Assembly: GCF_001722335.1 (NCBI RefSeq)
Contig: NZ_MIHA01000015.1
Coordinates: forward strand, 1 to 64,000
Direction: 5' to 3'
Origin: Mycolicibacterium flavescens
GTDB taxonomy: Bacteria; Actinomycetota; Actinomycetes; Mycobacteriales; Mycobacteriaceae
DNA length: 64,000 nucleotides
The translations under genes were made by a program, and so were the position numbers. The notes beneath the pieces were generated by a model that made no database searches, had not been told where the DNA came from, and saw only the letters and a program-made list of their open reading frames with translations. Below, in pieces: positions 43,118 through 52,503 of this stretch. How positions within the stretch are numbered: position 1 is the stretch's first letter; each line of letters opens with the position of its first letter.

Positions 43118-43606
43118 GTGCAGTTTGACGTTGTCATCGAGATCCCCAAGGGGTCGCGCAACAAGTACGAGGTGGACCACGAGAGCGGCCGCGTGAAGCT
43201 GGACCGCTACCTGTACACGTCAATGGCCTACCCGACCGACTACGGCTTCTTCGAGGACACCCTCGGCGAAGACGGCGACCCGCTCGACGCGTTGGTACTG
43301 CTGCCCGAGTCGGTGTTCCCGGGCTGCATCGTCGAGGTCCGTCCGGTCGCGATGTTCCGGATGACCGACGAGGCCGGCGGCGACGACAAGGTGCTGTGCG
43401 TGCCCGCCGACGACCCGCGCTGGGAGCACATCCAGGACCTCGGCGACGTGCCGGAGTACGAACTCGAGGCGATCAAGCACTTCTTTGTGCACTACAAGGA
43501 CCTCGAGCCGGGCAAGTACGTCAAGGCCGCCGACTGGGTCGGCCGCAAGGAGGCCGAAGCCGAGGTCGAGGCGTCGGTCGAGCGGTTCAACAAGTCCGGT
43601 CACTGA
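43118..43606 (+). CDS. ppa: Inorganic pyrophosphatase
   Basis: A 162-residue family I soluble pyrophosphatase. Metal-binding motifs are [25 protein letters not shown] and [18 protein letters not shown]. The GTG start follows AAGGAG. Hydrolyses PPi to pull biosynthetic reactions. It diverges from dacB. Confidence 0.97.
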   Translation: MQFDVVIEIPKGSRNKYEVDHESGRVKLDRYLYTSMAYPTDYGFFEDTLGEDGDPLDALVLLPESVFPGCIVEVRPVAMFRMTDEAGGDDKVLCVPADDPRWEHIQDLGDVPEYELEAIKHFFVHYKDLEPGKYVKAADWVGRKEAEAEVEASVERFNKSGH

Positions 43607-43696
43607 CCGGCCGGCGAACTCCCGCTTTATTTTTCTTCGCCGTAACACGGCGTAACCCGCGTGTTCTCTGCGCCTTTGATCATGTCTTCTGTGTTG

Positions 43697-44212
43697 ATGC
43701 ATCAGGGGATCGGCCTCGAGGCGTTCAACGCAATGCCGATGCGCAGAGCGGTGCACGCGGTCTACGAGTGCTGTTGCAGCGTGCCGTTGGCGGCCGACGT
43801 GGCCCGCGGCCGACCGTATTCCGACCACGAAGCGCTGTTCCGGGCTGCCGACGAGTCGCTGTTCGGTCTCGGTGAGGAGTCGATCGACACCATCCTGCAG
43901 GCCTACCCCGACGTCGGCCGACGGCCCGGCAGCGAGAAGTCGGCCGCCGAGCAGTGTGCGATCTGGTGCGACCGGCCCGAGATGATGGAACGCCTGGCCC
44001 TGGCGTCCAAGCAGTACCTCGACCATTTCGGGTTCGGCTTCGTCATGTTCATCAACGGCTACGACGCCGAACAGGTGCTCGCCACGATGACCGACCGCCT
44101 GCACAACGACGTCGACACCGAGCGCAAGATCGTGCGCAACGAACTGGCCCGGATCAACCGCACCCGGCTGGAACGCATGCTCGGCCCCGAGGGCGGCTAC
44201 GACAACTGGTGA
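43697..44212 (+). CDS. OHCU-decarboxylase-like protein (UraD family) with substituted active-site His
   Basis: About 171 residues of the 2-oxo-4-hydroxy-4-carboxy-5-ureidoimidazoline decarboxylase family (EAFNAMPMRRAVHAVYECC, SAAEQCAIW, FGFVMFINGYDAEQVL). In characterised UraD enzymes a catalytic His lies in the (A)HP(R/D)xG motif. Here it reads AYPDVG, with Tyr at about position 70 (TAC at 43904). The Glu/Gln and Asn regions seem kept. No uricase or allantoin genes are adjacent. It may be an altered enzyme or a non-catalytic homologue. Start uncertain: ATG 43697 is chosen on homology, with other ATG/GTG codons upstream to 43661. Confidence 0.75.
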   Translation: MHQGIGLEAFNAMPMRRAVHAVYECCCSVPLAADVARGRPYSDHEALFRAADESLFGLGEESIDTILQAYPDVGRRPGSEKSAAEQCAIWCDRPEMMERLALASKQYLDHFGFGFVMFINGYDAEQVLATMTDRLHNDVDTERKIVRNELARINRTRLERMLGPEGGYDNW

Positions 44213-44231
44213 GCCGCTCCACCACCGCGGT

Positions 44232-44624
44232 CTACGAGGCCCTGGGCTGAGCCCGCGCCGCCAGCCTGTCCAGCACATCGCGCCCAACCGCGCGGACATC
44301 CTGCCGCGGTGACGCCGGCAGAAGGGTGACGCCGTCGGCCACGTCGGCGAGTTCGATGTCGGAGATCAGCCCCGCCAGCCCGTCGACCGTGCCGCCGTAG
44401 CGCACGCCGTCAACCGGATCGAGGGCGTCGCGCACCGACCGGAAGTCGGCGGCCACCGCCACCGTGACGTCGAGGATCACGGCGACGTCGTCGGCTGTCT
44501 CCCGGATCCGGGCGCGCACGCGGCGGGCCTGCTGCAGATCGGTCGCGGACACCCGGACGGGCGGGCGGCCGCCGTCGGTCAGTTCACTCCAGCCGTCGGG
44601 GGTGTCGGTGACGAATACACGCAC
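44232..44624 (-). CDS. Conserved hypothetical protein
   Basis: A 130-residue soluble protein starting MRVFVTDTPDGWSELTDGG. Codon-position base use is normal for the genome, and the frame is uninterrupted. The segment YGGTVDGLAGLISDIELADVADGVTLLPASP resembles the C-terminal strand-helix of luciferase-like flavin monooxygenases, but the protein is far too short for that family. I do not recognise it. It lies between the UraD-like gene (convergent) and terC. Confidence 0.6.
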   Translation of the reverse strand: MRVFVTDTPDGWSELTDGGRPPVRVSATDLQQARRVRARIRETADDVAVILDVTVAVAADFRSVRDALDPVDGVRYGGTVDGLAGLISDIELADVADGVTLLPASPRQDVRAVGRDVLDRLAARAQPRAS

Positions 44625-44669
44625 CGGTCGACCGTAGAAGCGGGCACCCAGCCGAGTCGACGGTTGCGA

Positions 44670-45668
44670 TCAGCGCGAATCCAACGTGCCGTCGGCGGCC
44701 TTCTTCACGTCGTGCACGCGGGTCTTGTACAGGCTGGCGATGGTGGTGATCGCCAGCGTGACGATGATGACACCCAGCGACAACAGCGTCGGGATCTCCG
44801 GTACCGGCACGTGGTTGCCGCCGTTGATGAACGGCACCTCGTTCTCGTGCAGCGCGTGCAGCAGCAGCTTGACCCCGATGAAGGCCAGGATGAACGCCAG
44901 GCCCTGCGACAGGTACACCAGCCGCTTGAGCAGATCGCCGAGCAGGAAGTACAGCTGACGCAGCCCCATCAGCGCGAACACGTTGGCGGTGAACACCAGG
45001 TACGGCTCCTGGGTCAGGCCGTAGATCGCCGGGATGGAGTCCAGCGCGAAGATCAGATCGGTGGTGCCCAGCGCGACGATGACGAGGAACATCGGCGTCA
45101 TCAGCCGCTTGCCGTTCTCCTTGACCCACAGCTTCAGACCGTCCCACTTGTCGGTCATGCTCAGGTGGTTGCGGGCGAACCGGACCACGATGTTGTCGCC
45201 GTCGTCTTCGTGGTCGGTGTCACGGGCCAGGCTGATCGCGGTGTAGATCAGGAACGCGGCGAAGATGTAGAACACCCAGGAGAACTGGTTGATCGCCACC
45301 GCGCCGAGCGCGATGAAGATGCCGCGGAAGATCAACGCCAGGATGATGCCGACCAGCAGCGCCTGCTGCTGGTACTTCCTGGGCACATTGAAGCTGGCCA
45401 TGATGATCAGGAAGACGAACAGGTTGTCGACCGACAGGCTGTACTCGGTCAGCCAGCCGGCGAAGAACTCCAGTCCGTACTGGCTGCCGTGGAAGAACCA
45501 GGTCCACAACCCGAACGCGATGGCCAGGCTGACGTAGATCCCCAGCGCGGTGCCGGTCTCCTTCTTCGACGGTTCGTGCGGCCGGCGGCCGATCACCACG
45601 ACGTCGAACAGCAGGATCGCGATCGTCACGCTGAGCGTGATGATCCACTCGAGTTGGGAAACGTTCAC
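44670..45668 (-). CDS. TerC family integral membrane protein
   Basis: A 332-residue protein with about nine helices. The TerC signatures EYSLSVDNLFVFLIIMASF and ALGTTDLIFALDSIPAIYG carry membrane aspartates thought to bind metal. TerC/Alx proteins export manganese or help metal loading of secreted proteins. The GTG start at 45668 is followed upstream by a yybP-ykoY element (45690-45805), supporting manganese control. Confidence 0.93.
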   Translation of the reverse strand: MNVSQLEWIITLSVTIAILLFDVVVIGRRPHEPSKKETGTALGIYVSLAIAFGLWTWFFHGSQYGLEFFAGWLTEYSLSVDNLFVFLIIMASFNVPRKYQQQALLVGIILALIFRGIFIALGAVAINQFSWVFYIFAAFLIYTAISLARDTDHEDDGDNIVVRFARNHLSMTDKWDGLKLWVKENGKRLMTPMFLVIVALGTTDLIFALDSIPAIYGLTQEPYLVFTANVFALMGLRQLYFLLGDLLKRLVYLSQGLAFILAFIGVKLLLHALHENEVPFINGGNHVPVPEIPTLLSLGVIIVTLAITTIASLYKTRVHDVKKAADGTLDSR

Positions 45669-45689
45669 TTATCCTCCGGTCGTCAAAAG

Positions 45690-45805
45690 CGCCGGAGGTC
45701 TCTTCCACCGCACGTCGCCGTGTCGGCCCGCAGCACCGGTCGTCCGATGACGGCCGACGTGATGACGACGCCGCGGCGAAGGAATACTCCCCTCCGCCGA
45801 CGATT
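45690..45805 (-). ncRNA. yybP-ykoY (manganese) riboswitch upstream of terC
   Basis: On the minus strand the leader starts CGGCGGAGGGGAGTA (about 45800-45786), with the hallmark GGGGAGTA. It ends with GAGACCTCCGGC (about 45701-45690), the 3' consensus G-(C/G)-(A/G)-AGACC; CGGAGG and CCTCCG close the basal stem. Internal GTCGTCATCACG also fits actinobacterial members. Mn2+ binding is expected to switch on terC. Exact limits are approximate. Confidence 0.78.
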
Positions 45806-45907
45806 CTGCCAGCCGAGCACGGAATGACCGAAATCGGCGGCGCCGAAACCCGGCCCGACATGCCGCCCATCCCGCGGTCGGGGGTGGCGCTGAGTAACTT
45901 TGTAGCC

Positions 45908-48900
45908 GTGACTGGGGATTTTCGCTCGAGCGAGGCGCCGTCGACCACGTCGCCGCTGCTGCCTCAGTACCTGCTGTCGGCGTTCGCGCCCGCGCCGCGC
46001 ACGCTGATCGACATCCTCTACGAGACCGCCGAGCGCTACCCCGAGGCGCCCGCCATCGACGACGGCACCGTCCAGCTCACCTACGCCGAACTGATCGCCG
46101 ACATCGAGGACAGCGTGGCGTGGCTGGCGGCGCGCGGCATCGGCCGGGGCGACCGCATCGGCATCCGGATGCCGTCGGGCAGTTATGCGCTGTACGTGGC
46201 GATCCTGGCGGTGCTGGCCACCGGCGCCGCCTATGTCCCCGTGGACGCCGACGATCCGCCGGAGCGCGCGGACCTGGTGTTCGGCGAGGCCGACGTGGTC
46301 GGGGTCATCACCGAGGCCGGGCTGGTCCGCGGTCCGGGTTCGTCCCGCGGCTGGCGCGCGACGTCGCCGCTGGGCCGCGACGACGCGTGGATCATCTTCA
46401 CCTCCGGCTCGACCGGCACGCCGAAGGGCGTCGCGGTCACGCACCGCAACGCCGCCGCCTTCGTCGACGCCGAGGCGCGAATGTTCCTGCAGGACAACCC
46501 GCTCGGGCCCGGTGACCGGGTGCTGGCCGGGTTGTCGGTGGCGTTCGACGCGTCGTGCGAGGAGATGTGGCTGGCCTGGCGGCACGGCGCCTGCCTGGTG
46601 CCCGCGCCGCGCTCGCTGGTGCGCAGCGGGATGGACCTGGGGCCGTGGCTGATCGCCCGCGACATCACGGTGGTCTCGACGGTGCCGACGCTGGCGGCGC
46701 TGTGGCCGGCCGAGGCGCTCGAGGCGGTGCGGCTGCTGATCTTCGGCGGCGAGGCGTGCCCGCCCGAACTGGTCGAACGGCTCGCCTCCGGGCCGGACGG
46801 AGACGGCCGCGAGGTGTGGAACACCTACGGGCCGACCGAGGCCACGGTGGTCGCGTGTCTGGCCAAACTGGGCGGCGCCGGGCCGGTGAGCATCGGGTTG
46901 CCGCTCGACGGCTGGGATCTGGCGGTCGTCGACGAGCGCGGCGAGCCGGTCAGCCCGGGCCAGGTCGGCGAACTCGTCATCGGCGGTGTCGGGTTGGCGC
47001 GCTACCTCGACCCGGACAAGGACGCCGAGAAGTACGCGCCGATGCCGACGCTGGGCTGGTCGCGGGCGTACCGCAGCGGGGATCTCGTGCGCCTCGAGCA
47101 CGACGGGCTGTACTTCATGGGCCGCGCCGACGATCAGGTCAAGGTGGGTGGGCGGCGCATCGAGCTCGGCGAGGTCGACGCCGCGCTGGTCAACCTGCCC
47201 GGCGTCAGCGGCGGTGCGGCCGCGGTCCGGCGCACCGCGAGCGGCACTCCCCTGCTGGTCGGCTACGTCGCCAGCGCCGACCCGGCGTTCGACCTCGCCG
47301 GGGCGCGCGCCGCGCTGGCCGAGACGCTGCCCGCCGCGCTGGTGCCGCGCCTCGTGCTCGTCGACGAACTCCCCACCCGCACCTCGGGCAAGGTCGACCG
47401 CAACGCGTTGCCGTGGCCGGTGGACGACGGCTCGGTCGCCGACGGCCCCGAGCTTGCCGGCACGACGGGGTGGGTGGCCGGGCTGTGGCGCGACGTGCTG
47501 GGAGCTCCGGTCGACGGGCCCGAGGCCGACTTCTTCGCGCTCGGCGGCGGATCGCTGTCGGCGGCGCAACTGGTCGCCGCGCTGCGGCAGCGCTACCCGC
47601 AGGTGACCGTCGGCGACCTGTACGACCATCCGCGGCTGGGCTCGCTGGCCGGCTACCTCGACGAACTCGAGGCGCCGCCGCAGGTTCAGACCCGGGTGGT
47701 CAAGCCGACGCCGCGGCTGACGCAGCTCGCGCAGGTTGCGCTGTCGGTGCCGCTGGCCACGCTGACCGGTCTGCAGTGGGTGGTGTGGCTGGCGCTGCTC
47801 AACAACCTCGCCGCCCCCTTCGTGTCGTGGGCGGCGCCGCTGAACTGGTGGTGGGTGGCGGTCGGTCTGCTGCTGTTCGTCACGCCGCTGGGCCGGATGG
47901 GCATCGCCGCGCTGTGCGCGCGGATGCTGCTCGGCTCGCTGCAGCCCGGCACCTACCGGCGCGGCGGCGCGGTGCATCTTCGGGTGTGGCTCGCCGAACG
48001 GCTGGCCGAGGCCAGCGGCGCGGAAAACCTCGCGGGCGCACCGTGGTTGGTGTACTACGCCCGCGCTCTTGGCAACCGGGTCGGCAAGGGTGTCGACCTG
48101 CACTCCACACCGCCGGTGACCGGGATGCTCAAGCTCGGGCACCGCAGTTCGGTCGAACCCGAAGTCGATCTGTCGGGGCACTGGGTCGACGGCGACCTGT
48201 TCCACGTCGGCACCATCACCATCGGCAACGACGCCACCGTCGGCGCGCGCACCACACTGCTTCCCGGCGCGGTGGTCGGCAAGAACGCCGACGTCGCACC
48301 GGGTTCCGGGGTGGTCGGCAAGGTCAAGAACGGTCAGTACTGGAAGGGTTCGCCCGCCGTGAAGTCCGGCAAGGCGCGTCACCCGTGGCCCGATCACCGG
48401 CCGGCGCGGGCCCCGCTGTGGGTGGCCGTCTACGGCGTCACCAGCGTCCTGCTGTCCGGATTGCCGCTGCTGGCCATCGGCGCCGGACTGGCCGTCATCG
48501 GGTACGGCGTGCGGGACGCCGAATCACTGACCGACGCGATCCTGCCCGCCGCGCTGTGGACACCGGCCGCCACGCTGGTGGCCGCGCTGGTCTACGCGGT
48601 GCTGACGGTGCTGGGCGTGCGGGTGCTGGCGGTGCGGTTGCGCGAGGGTTACCACCCGGTGCGCAGCCGGACCGGCTGGCAGATCTGGGCCACCGAACGG
48701 CTGATGGACGCCGCGCGCAACTACCTGTTCCCGATCTACGCCAGCCTGCTCACGCCGGTGTGGCTGCGGGTGCTAGGCGCGAAAGTCGGCGCCGGAACCG
48801 AGATCTCGACGGCGCTGCTGACGCCGAAGTTCACCGTCGTCGAGGACGGCGCGTTCCTGGCCGACGACACCATGGTGGGCTCCTACGAGCTGGGCGGCGG

Positions 48901-49852
48901 CTGGATCCACATCGCCAAGGCGACGATCGGCAAGCGCGCGTTCCTCGGCAACTCCGGGATCACCCAGCCGGGCCGCCGGGTGCCCGACGACGGTCTGGTC
49001 GCGGTGCTGTCGGCGGCCCCGCACAAGGCCAAAGCCGGCTCGTCGTGGCTGGGCAGCCCGCCGGTTCGGTTGCGCCGCAAACCGACCGCGGCCGACGCGC
49101 TGCGCACGTTCCACCCGTCGAGGCGGCTCAAGCTGCTGCGCGGGATGGTCGAGACATGCCGGATCATCCCGCTGATCGTGACGTTCGCGATCGGGGTGGC
49201 GGTGCTGCTGGGTCTGCAGTGGCTGGCGCTGACCGTCGGCTGGGGGTGGACGGCCGTCGCGGCGGGGCTGGTGCTGCTGGCCGCGGGCGCCGTCGCCGGG
49301 TTCGTCGCGGTGATCGCGAAATGGATTGTGGTGGGCCGGATCAGGGCCGTCGAGCATCCGCTGTGGTCTCCGTTCGTGTGGCGCAACGAGGTGTCGGACA
49401 CGTTCGTCGAGACGGTGGCCGCGCCGTGGTTCGCCCGCGCCGCCAGCGGCACACCGGTGATGAACCTGTGGCTGCGCGCGCTCGGCGCCAAGATCGGCCG
49501 CGGGGTGTGGTGCGAAACGTACTGGCTGCCGGAGGCCGACCTGGTCGAACTCGGCGACGGCGCGACCGTCAACCGTGGCTGCGTCGTACAGACCCACCTG
49601 TTCCACGACCGCATCATGCGAGTCGATTCGGTTGTGCTGGAACCGGGTTCGACGCTCGGCACGCACTGCGTCGCGCTACCCGCGGCGCGGATCGGTCAGG
49701 GCGCGACCATCGGGCCCGCGTCGCTGGTGATGCGGGGCGACGAAGTGCCCGCCTCGACGCGGTGGCAGGGCAACCCGATCGCGCCGTGGCAGTCCCCGCG
49801 CAAGAAGCGACGCGCCCGAACGACACCTTCGACCCGAGAAACGGCCGCGTGA
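45908..49852 (+). CDS. NRPS-like enzyme: adenylation, carrier, membrane and hexapeptide-repeat domains (Pls-like architecture)
   Basis: About 1314 residues. An adenylation domain comes first (A3 TSGSTGTPKGVA, A4 FDASCEEMWLAWR with the amino-group-binding Asp, A5 NTYGPTEATV, A8 GRADDQVKVGGRRIELGE), then a carrier protein with the phosphopantetheine Ser in FFALGGGSLSAAQL. After it come three membrane-hairpin blocks alternating with left-handed beta-helix acyltransferase-like segments (VGTITIGNDATVGARTT, TIGKRAFLGNSG, RIGQGATIGPAS). There is no condensation or thioesterase domain. Poly-epsilon-lysine synthetases have this architecture, so amino-acid homopolymer or single-residue transfer at the membrane is plausible, with the substrate unknown. 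The GTG at 45908 follows TAACTT (45895-45900) by seven bases, a leaderless pattern; an ATG at 45824 is an alternative. It overlaps the M1 peptidase gene. Confidence 0.88.
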   Translation: MTGDFRSSEAPSTTSPLLPQYLLSAFAPAPRTLIDILYETAERYPEAPAIDDGTVQLTYAELIADIEDSVAWLAARGIGRGDRIGIRMPSGSYALYVAILAVLATGAAYVPVDADDPPERADLVFGEADVVGVITEAGLVRGPGSSRGWRATSPLGRDDAWIIFTSGSTGTPKGVAVTHRNAAAFVDAEARMFLQDNPLGPGDRVLAGLSVAFDASCEEMWLAWRHGACLVPAPRSLVRSGMDLGPWLIARDITVVSTVPTLAALWPAEALEAVRLLIFGGEACPPELVERLASGPDGDGREVWNTYGPTEATVVACLAKLGGAGPVSIGLPLDGWDLAVVDERGEPVSPGQVGELVIGGVGLARYLDPDKDAEKYAPMPTLGWSRAYRSGDLVRLEHDGLYFMGRADDQVKVGGRRIELGEVDAALVNLPGVSGGAAAVRRTASGTPLLVGYVASADPAFDLAGARAALAETLPAALVPRLVLVDELPTRTSGKVDRNALPWPVDDGSVADGPELAGTTGWVAGLWRDVLGAPVDGPEADFFALGGGSLSAAQLVAALRQRYPQVTVGDLYDHPRLGSLAGYLDELEAPPQVQTRVVKPTPRLTQLAQVALSVPLATLTGLQWVVWLALLNNLAAPFVSWAAPLNWWWVAVGLLLFVTPLGRMGIAALCARMLLGSLQPGTYRRGGAVHLRVWLAERLAEASGAENLAGAPWLVYYARALGNRVGKGVDLHSTPPVTGMLKLGHRSSVEPEVDLSGHWVDGDLFHVGTITIGNDATVGARTTLLPGAVVGKNADVAPGSGVVGKVKNGQYWKGSPAVKSGKARHPWPDHRPARAPLWVAVYGVTSVLLSGLPLLAIGAGLAVIGYGVRDAESLTDAILPAALWTPAATLVAALVYAVLTVLGVRVLAVRLREGYHPVRSRTGWQIWATERLMDAARNYLFPIYASLLTPVWLRVLGAKVGAGTEISTALLTPKFTVVEDGAFLADDTMVGSYELGGGWIHIAKATIGKRAFLGNSGITQPGRRVPDDGLVAVLSAAPHKAKAGSSWLGSPPVRLRRKPTAADALRTFHPSRRLKLLRGMVETCRIIPLIVTFAIGVAVLLGLQWLALTVGWGWTAVAAGLVLLAAGAVAGFVAVIAKWIVVGRIRAVEHPLWSPFVWRNEVSDTFVETVAAPWFARAASGTPVMNLWLRALGAKIGRGVWCETYWLPEADLVELGDGATVNRGCVVQTHLFHDRIMRVDSVVLEPGSTLGTHCVALPAARIGQGATIGPASLVMRGDEVPASTRWQGNPIAPWQSPRKKRRARTTPSTRETAA

Positions 49853-51180
49853 CAAGAACCAAGAAGAAGTCCACCCCGGTCATCGACCCCTACCTGCCCA
49901 CCAGCGGGAACTTCGGCTACCGGGTGTCACGCTACGAACTCGACCTGGCCTACAAGGTGGCGATCAACCGCCTCGCGGGCACCGCCACCATCACCGCGAC
50001 CACGCTGGCGTCGCTGCGCACCTTCACCCTCGACCTGTCGCCGGCCCTCTCGGTGTCGAAGGTCGCCGTCAACGGCGCGCGCCCGCAGTTCCGCACCGCG
50101 TCGGGCAAGCTGCACATCACGTTGCGCGACGCGCTGCCCGCCGGCGCGGCGATGACGATCGTCGTACGCTACGGTGGCAGCCCCCGCCCGATCCGAACCC
50201 TCTGGGGCGACGTCGGTTTCGAGGAGCTCACCGAGGGTGCGCTGGTGGCCGGCCAACCCAACGGCGCGCAGTCGTGGTTCCCCTGCGACGACCACCCCGC
50301 CGCCAAGGCCAGCTTCCGCATCCAGGTGGCCGCCGAGAGCCCGTACCGGGTGATCGCCAACGGGGAACTGGTGTCGCGCCGGGACCGCGCCGGAATGACC
50401 ACCTGGATCTACGACCTGCCCGAACCGACGTCGACATATCTGGTGACCCTGCAGATCGGGATGTACGGCAGGCACCGGATCGCCAAGAACGGCGTCGCGA
50501 TCCACGCGGTGCTGCCGGACCACCTGCGCGACACGTTCGAATACGACTTCGCCCGGCAACCGCAGATGATGAAGCTGTTCGTCAAGCTGTTCGGCGACTA
50601 CCCGCTGGACGAGGGCTACACCGTCGTCGTCACCGACGACGACCTCGAGATTCCGCTTGAGGCGCAGGGCATCTCGATCTTCGGAGCCAACCACTGCGAC
50701 GGTGAACGCGGCGCCGAACGGCTGATCGCGCACGAACTCGCCCACCAGTGGTTCGGCAATTCGGTAACCGCGCAACGCTGGCGGCACATCTGGCTGCACG
50801 AGGGGTTCGCCTGCTACGCCGAATGGTTGTGGTCGGAGAACTCCGGCGGACGCAGCGCCGAGGCGTGGGCGCAGCACTACTACCGTCGGCTCGCGCAGTC
50901 CCCGCAGGATCTGGTACTGGCCGACCCGGGTCCGGGCGACATGTTCGACGACCGGGTGTACAAACGCGGCGCGTTGACCCTGCACGTGCTGCGCAGGCAC
51001 ATCGGGGATGAGAACTTCTTTGCGCTGCTGCGGGATTGGACGCGGCGCTACCGGCACAGCACGGTGGTGACCGACGACTTCACCGGGTTGGCATCACACT
51101 ACTGCGACGACTCGCTTCGCCCGCTGTGGGCGCAGTGGCTGTACTCGACCGCGCTGCCCGAGTTGGACGCCTCGCCGTGA
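49849..51180 (+). CDS. M1 family metallopeptidase (short form)
   Basis: A 443-residue aminopeptidase-type protein. The zinc site is complete: HELAH in ERLIAHELAHQWFGN followed 18 residues later by Glu in WLHEGFACYAEW. The usual GAMEN exopeptidase motif is replaced by LEAQGIS. It lacks the large C-terminal ERAP-like domain of PepN. The GTG start overlaps the NRPS-like stop by four bases (GTGA), so the two are translated together, and a role acting on the NRPS-like product is a reasonable guess. No signal peptide. Confidence 0.88.
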   Translation: MTRTKKKSTPVIDPYLPTSGNFGYRVSRYELDLAYKVAINRLAGTATITATTLASLRTFTLDLSPALSVSKVAVNGARPQFRTASGKLHITLRDALPAGAAMTIVVRYGGSPRPIRTLWGDVGFEELTEGALVAGQPNGAQSWFPCDDHPAAKASFRIQVAAESPYRVIANGELVSRRDRAGMTTWIYDLPEPTSTYLVTLQIGMYGRHRIAKNGVAIHAVLPDHLRDTFEYDFARQPQMMKLFVKLFGDYPLDEGYTVVVTDDDLEIPLEAQGISIFGANHCDGERGAERLIAHELAHQWFGNSVTAQRWRHIWLHEGFACYAEWLWSENSGGRSAEAWAQHYYRRLAQSPQDLVLADPGPGDMFDDRVYKRGALTLHVLRRHIGDENFFALLRDWTRRYRHSTVVTDDFTGLASHYCDDSLRPLWAQWLYSTALPELDASP

Positions 51181-52454
51181 CCGATGCGGGCGCGCCGCTG
51201 GGGGCGGCCGGTCCGTCGACGGCCGGGCCCGTCACCCGCGGCAGCGTCGTGCGGGTCGGATCGGCCACCGCGGTGTCGGCGCTGTGCGGATACGCGGTGC
51301 TCTACCTGGCGGCCCGCGATCTCGAACCCGCCGGTTTCTCGGTGTTCGCGGTGTTCTGGGGGGCGTTCGGGCTGGTGACCGGCGCGGCGTTCGGGCTGCT
51401 GCAGGAATCCACCCGCGAGGTGCGGTCGATGACCTACGTCGACATCGCGGTCGGTCCGCGCACCCACCCGCTGCGGGTGGCGGCACTGGTCGGGGTGGCG
51501 GCGGCCGCGGTGATCGCGGTGAGCGCGCCGCTGTGGTCGGGCCGGGTGTTCGTCGAATCGCGGTGGTTGTCGGTGACGCTGCTGGCCGTCGGGCTGGCCG
51601 CGTTCTGCCTGCACGCCGCCCTGCTGGGTGTGCTGGCGGGGCTGGACCGGTGGTCGGCCTACGGGGCGTTGATGGTGACCGACGCGGGCCTGCGGGTGGT
51701 GGTGGCCGTCGCGACGTTCGTGGTCGGGTGGGGCCTGGTCGGCTATCTGTGGGCGACGGTCGCCGGGGCGGTCGCGTGGTTGATCCTGCTCGCCACGTCG
51801 CCGGCCGCCCGGCAGGCCGCGGCGTTGTTGACGCCGGGTGGCACCGCGACATTTCTGCGCGGGGCCTCGCACTCGATCGCCGCGGCCGGCGCCAGCGCGA
51901 TCCTGGTGATGGGTTTCCCGGTGCTACTCAAGGCCACCGCCGGTGACCTGGGCGCCGCCGGCGGGGTGGTCATCCTGGCGGTGACGTTGACGCGGGCGCC
52001 GCTGCTGGTGCCGCTGACCGCGATGCAGGGCAACCTGATCGCGCACTTCGTCGACCAGCGCGCCCACCGGATGCGGGCACTGGTCGTGCCCGTCGCCGTG
52101 GTGACCGGGGTGGGCGCGCTCGGCGTCATCGCCGCGTGGGCGATCGGACCGTGGTTGCTGCGCAGCGCATTCGGCGCCGACTACCACGCCGACGGTGCGC
52201 TGCTGGCCTGGCTGACCGGCGCGGCGGTGGCGATCGCGCTGCTGACGTTGACCGGCGCGGCGGCCGTGGCCGCGGCGCTGCACCGGGCGTACTCGCTGGG
52301 CTGGGTGTCGGCCACGGTCGCGTCGACGCTGCTGCTGCTGCTGCTGCCGCTGGACCTGGCCACCCGCACCGTCGTCGCGCTGCTCTGCGGGCCGGTGGTG
52401 GGCATCGTCGTGCACCTGTGCGCGCTCGCCGGCAGACGCGCGCTCAGAACATGA
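51177..52454 (+). CDS. Polytopic membrane protein, MOP/flippase-like (Rv3630 family)
   Basis: A 425-residue protein with about 12 hydrophobic helices after a short polar start (TDAGAPLGAAGPSTAG). Layout and position match Rv3630 and resemble polysaccharide flippases of the MOP superfamily (TRGSVVRVGSATAVSALCGYAVLYLAARDLEP). The GTG overlaps the peptidase stop by four bases. Located before galE, it may export a glycan or lipid-linked product. Substrate unknown. Confidence 0.78.
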   Translation: MTDAGAPLGAAGPSTAGPVTRGSVVRVGSATAVSALCGYAVLYLAARDLEPAGFSVFAVFWGAFGLVTGAAFGLLQESTREVRSMTYVDIAVGPRTHPLRVAALVGVAAAAVIAVSAPLWSGRVFVESRWLSVTLLAVGLAAFCLHAALLGVLAGLDRWSAYGALMVTDAGLRVVVAVATFVVGWGLVGYLWATVAGAVAWLILLATSPAARQAAALLTPGGTATFLRGASHSIAAAGASAILVMGFPVLLKATAGDLGAAGGVVILAVTLTRAPLLVPLTAMQGNLIAHFVDQRAHRMRALVVPVAVVTGVGALGVIAAWAIGPWLLRSAFGADYHADGALLAWLTGAAVAIALLTLTGAAAVAAALHRAYSLGWVSATVASTLLLLLLPLDLATRTVVALLCGPVVGIVVHLCALAGRRALRT

Positions 52455-52503
52455 GGTACGCCGATCCGTATGCTGGCCCCGTCCGGCGGCGAGGGGATGT
52501 GAC

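Noticed and set aside
44232..44624. Truncated luciferase-like monooxygenase
   Set aside because: Only a short C-terminal-like segment matches. The frame is intact with its own start, and no upstream remnant of the missing barrel was seen.
45683..48397. Long minus-strand open frame opposite the NRPS-like gene
   Set aside because: Arg/Gln/His-rich composition without motifs, fully antisense to a gene with clear adenylation-domain motifs; a high-GC shadow.
46555..49848. Very long open frame in another frame across the NRPS-like gene
   Set aside because: The frame is open only because of GC-rich codons. It has no domain signal until the M1 peptidase start at 49849, while the NRPS frame shows continuous motifs.
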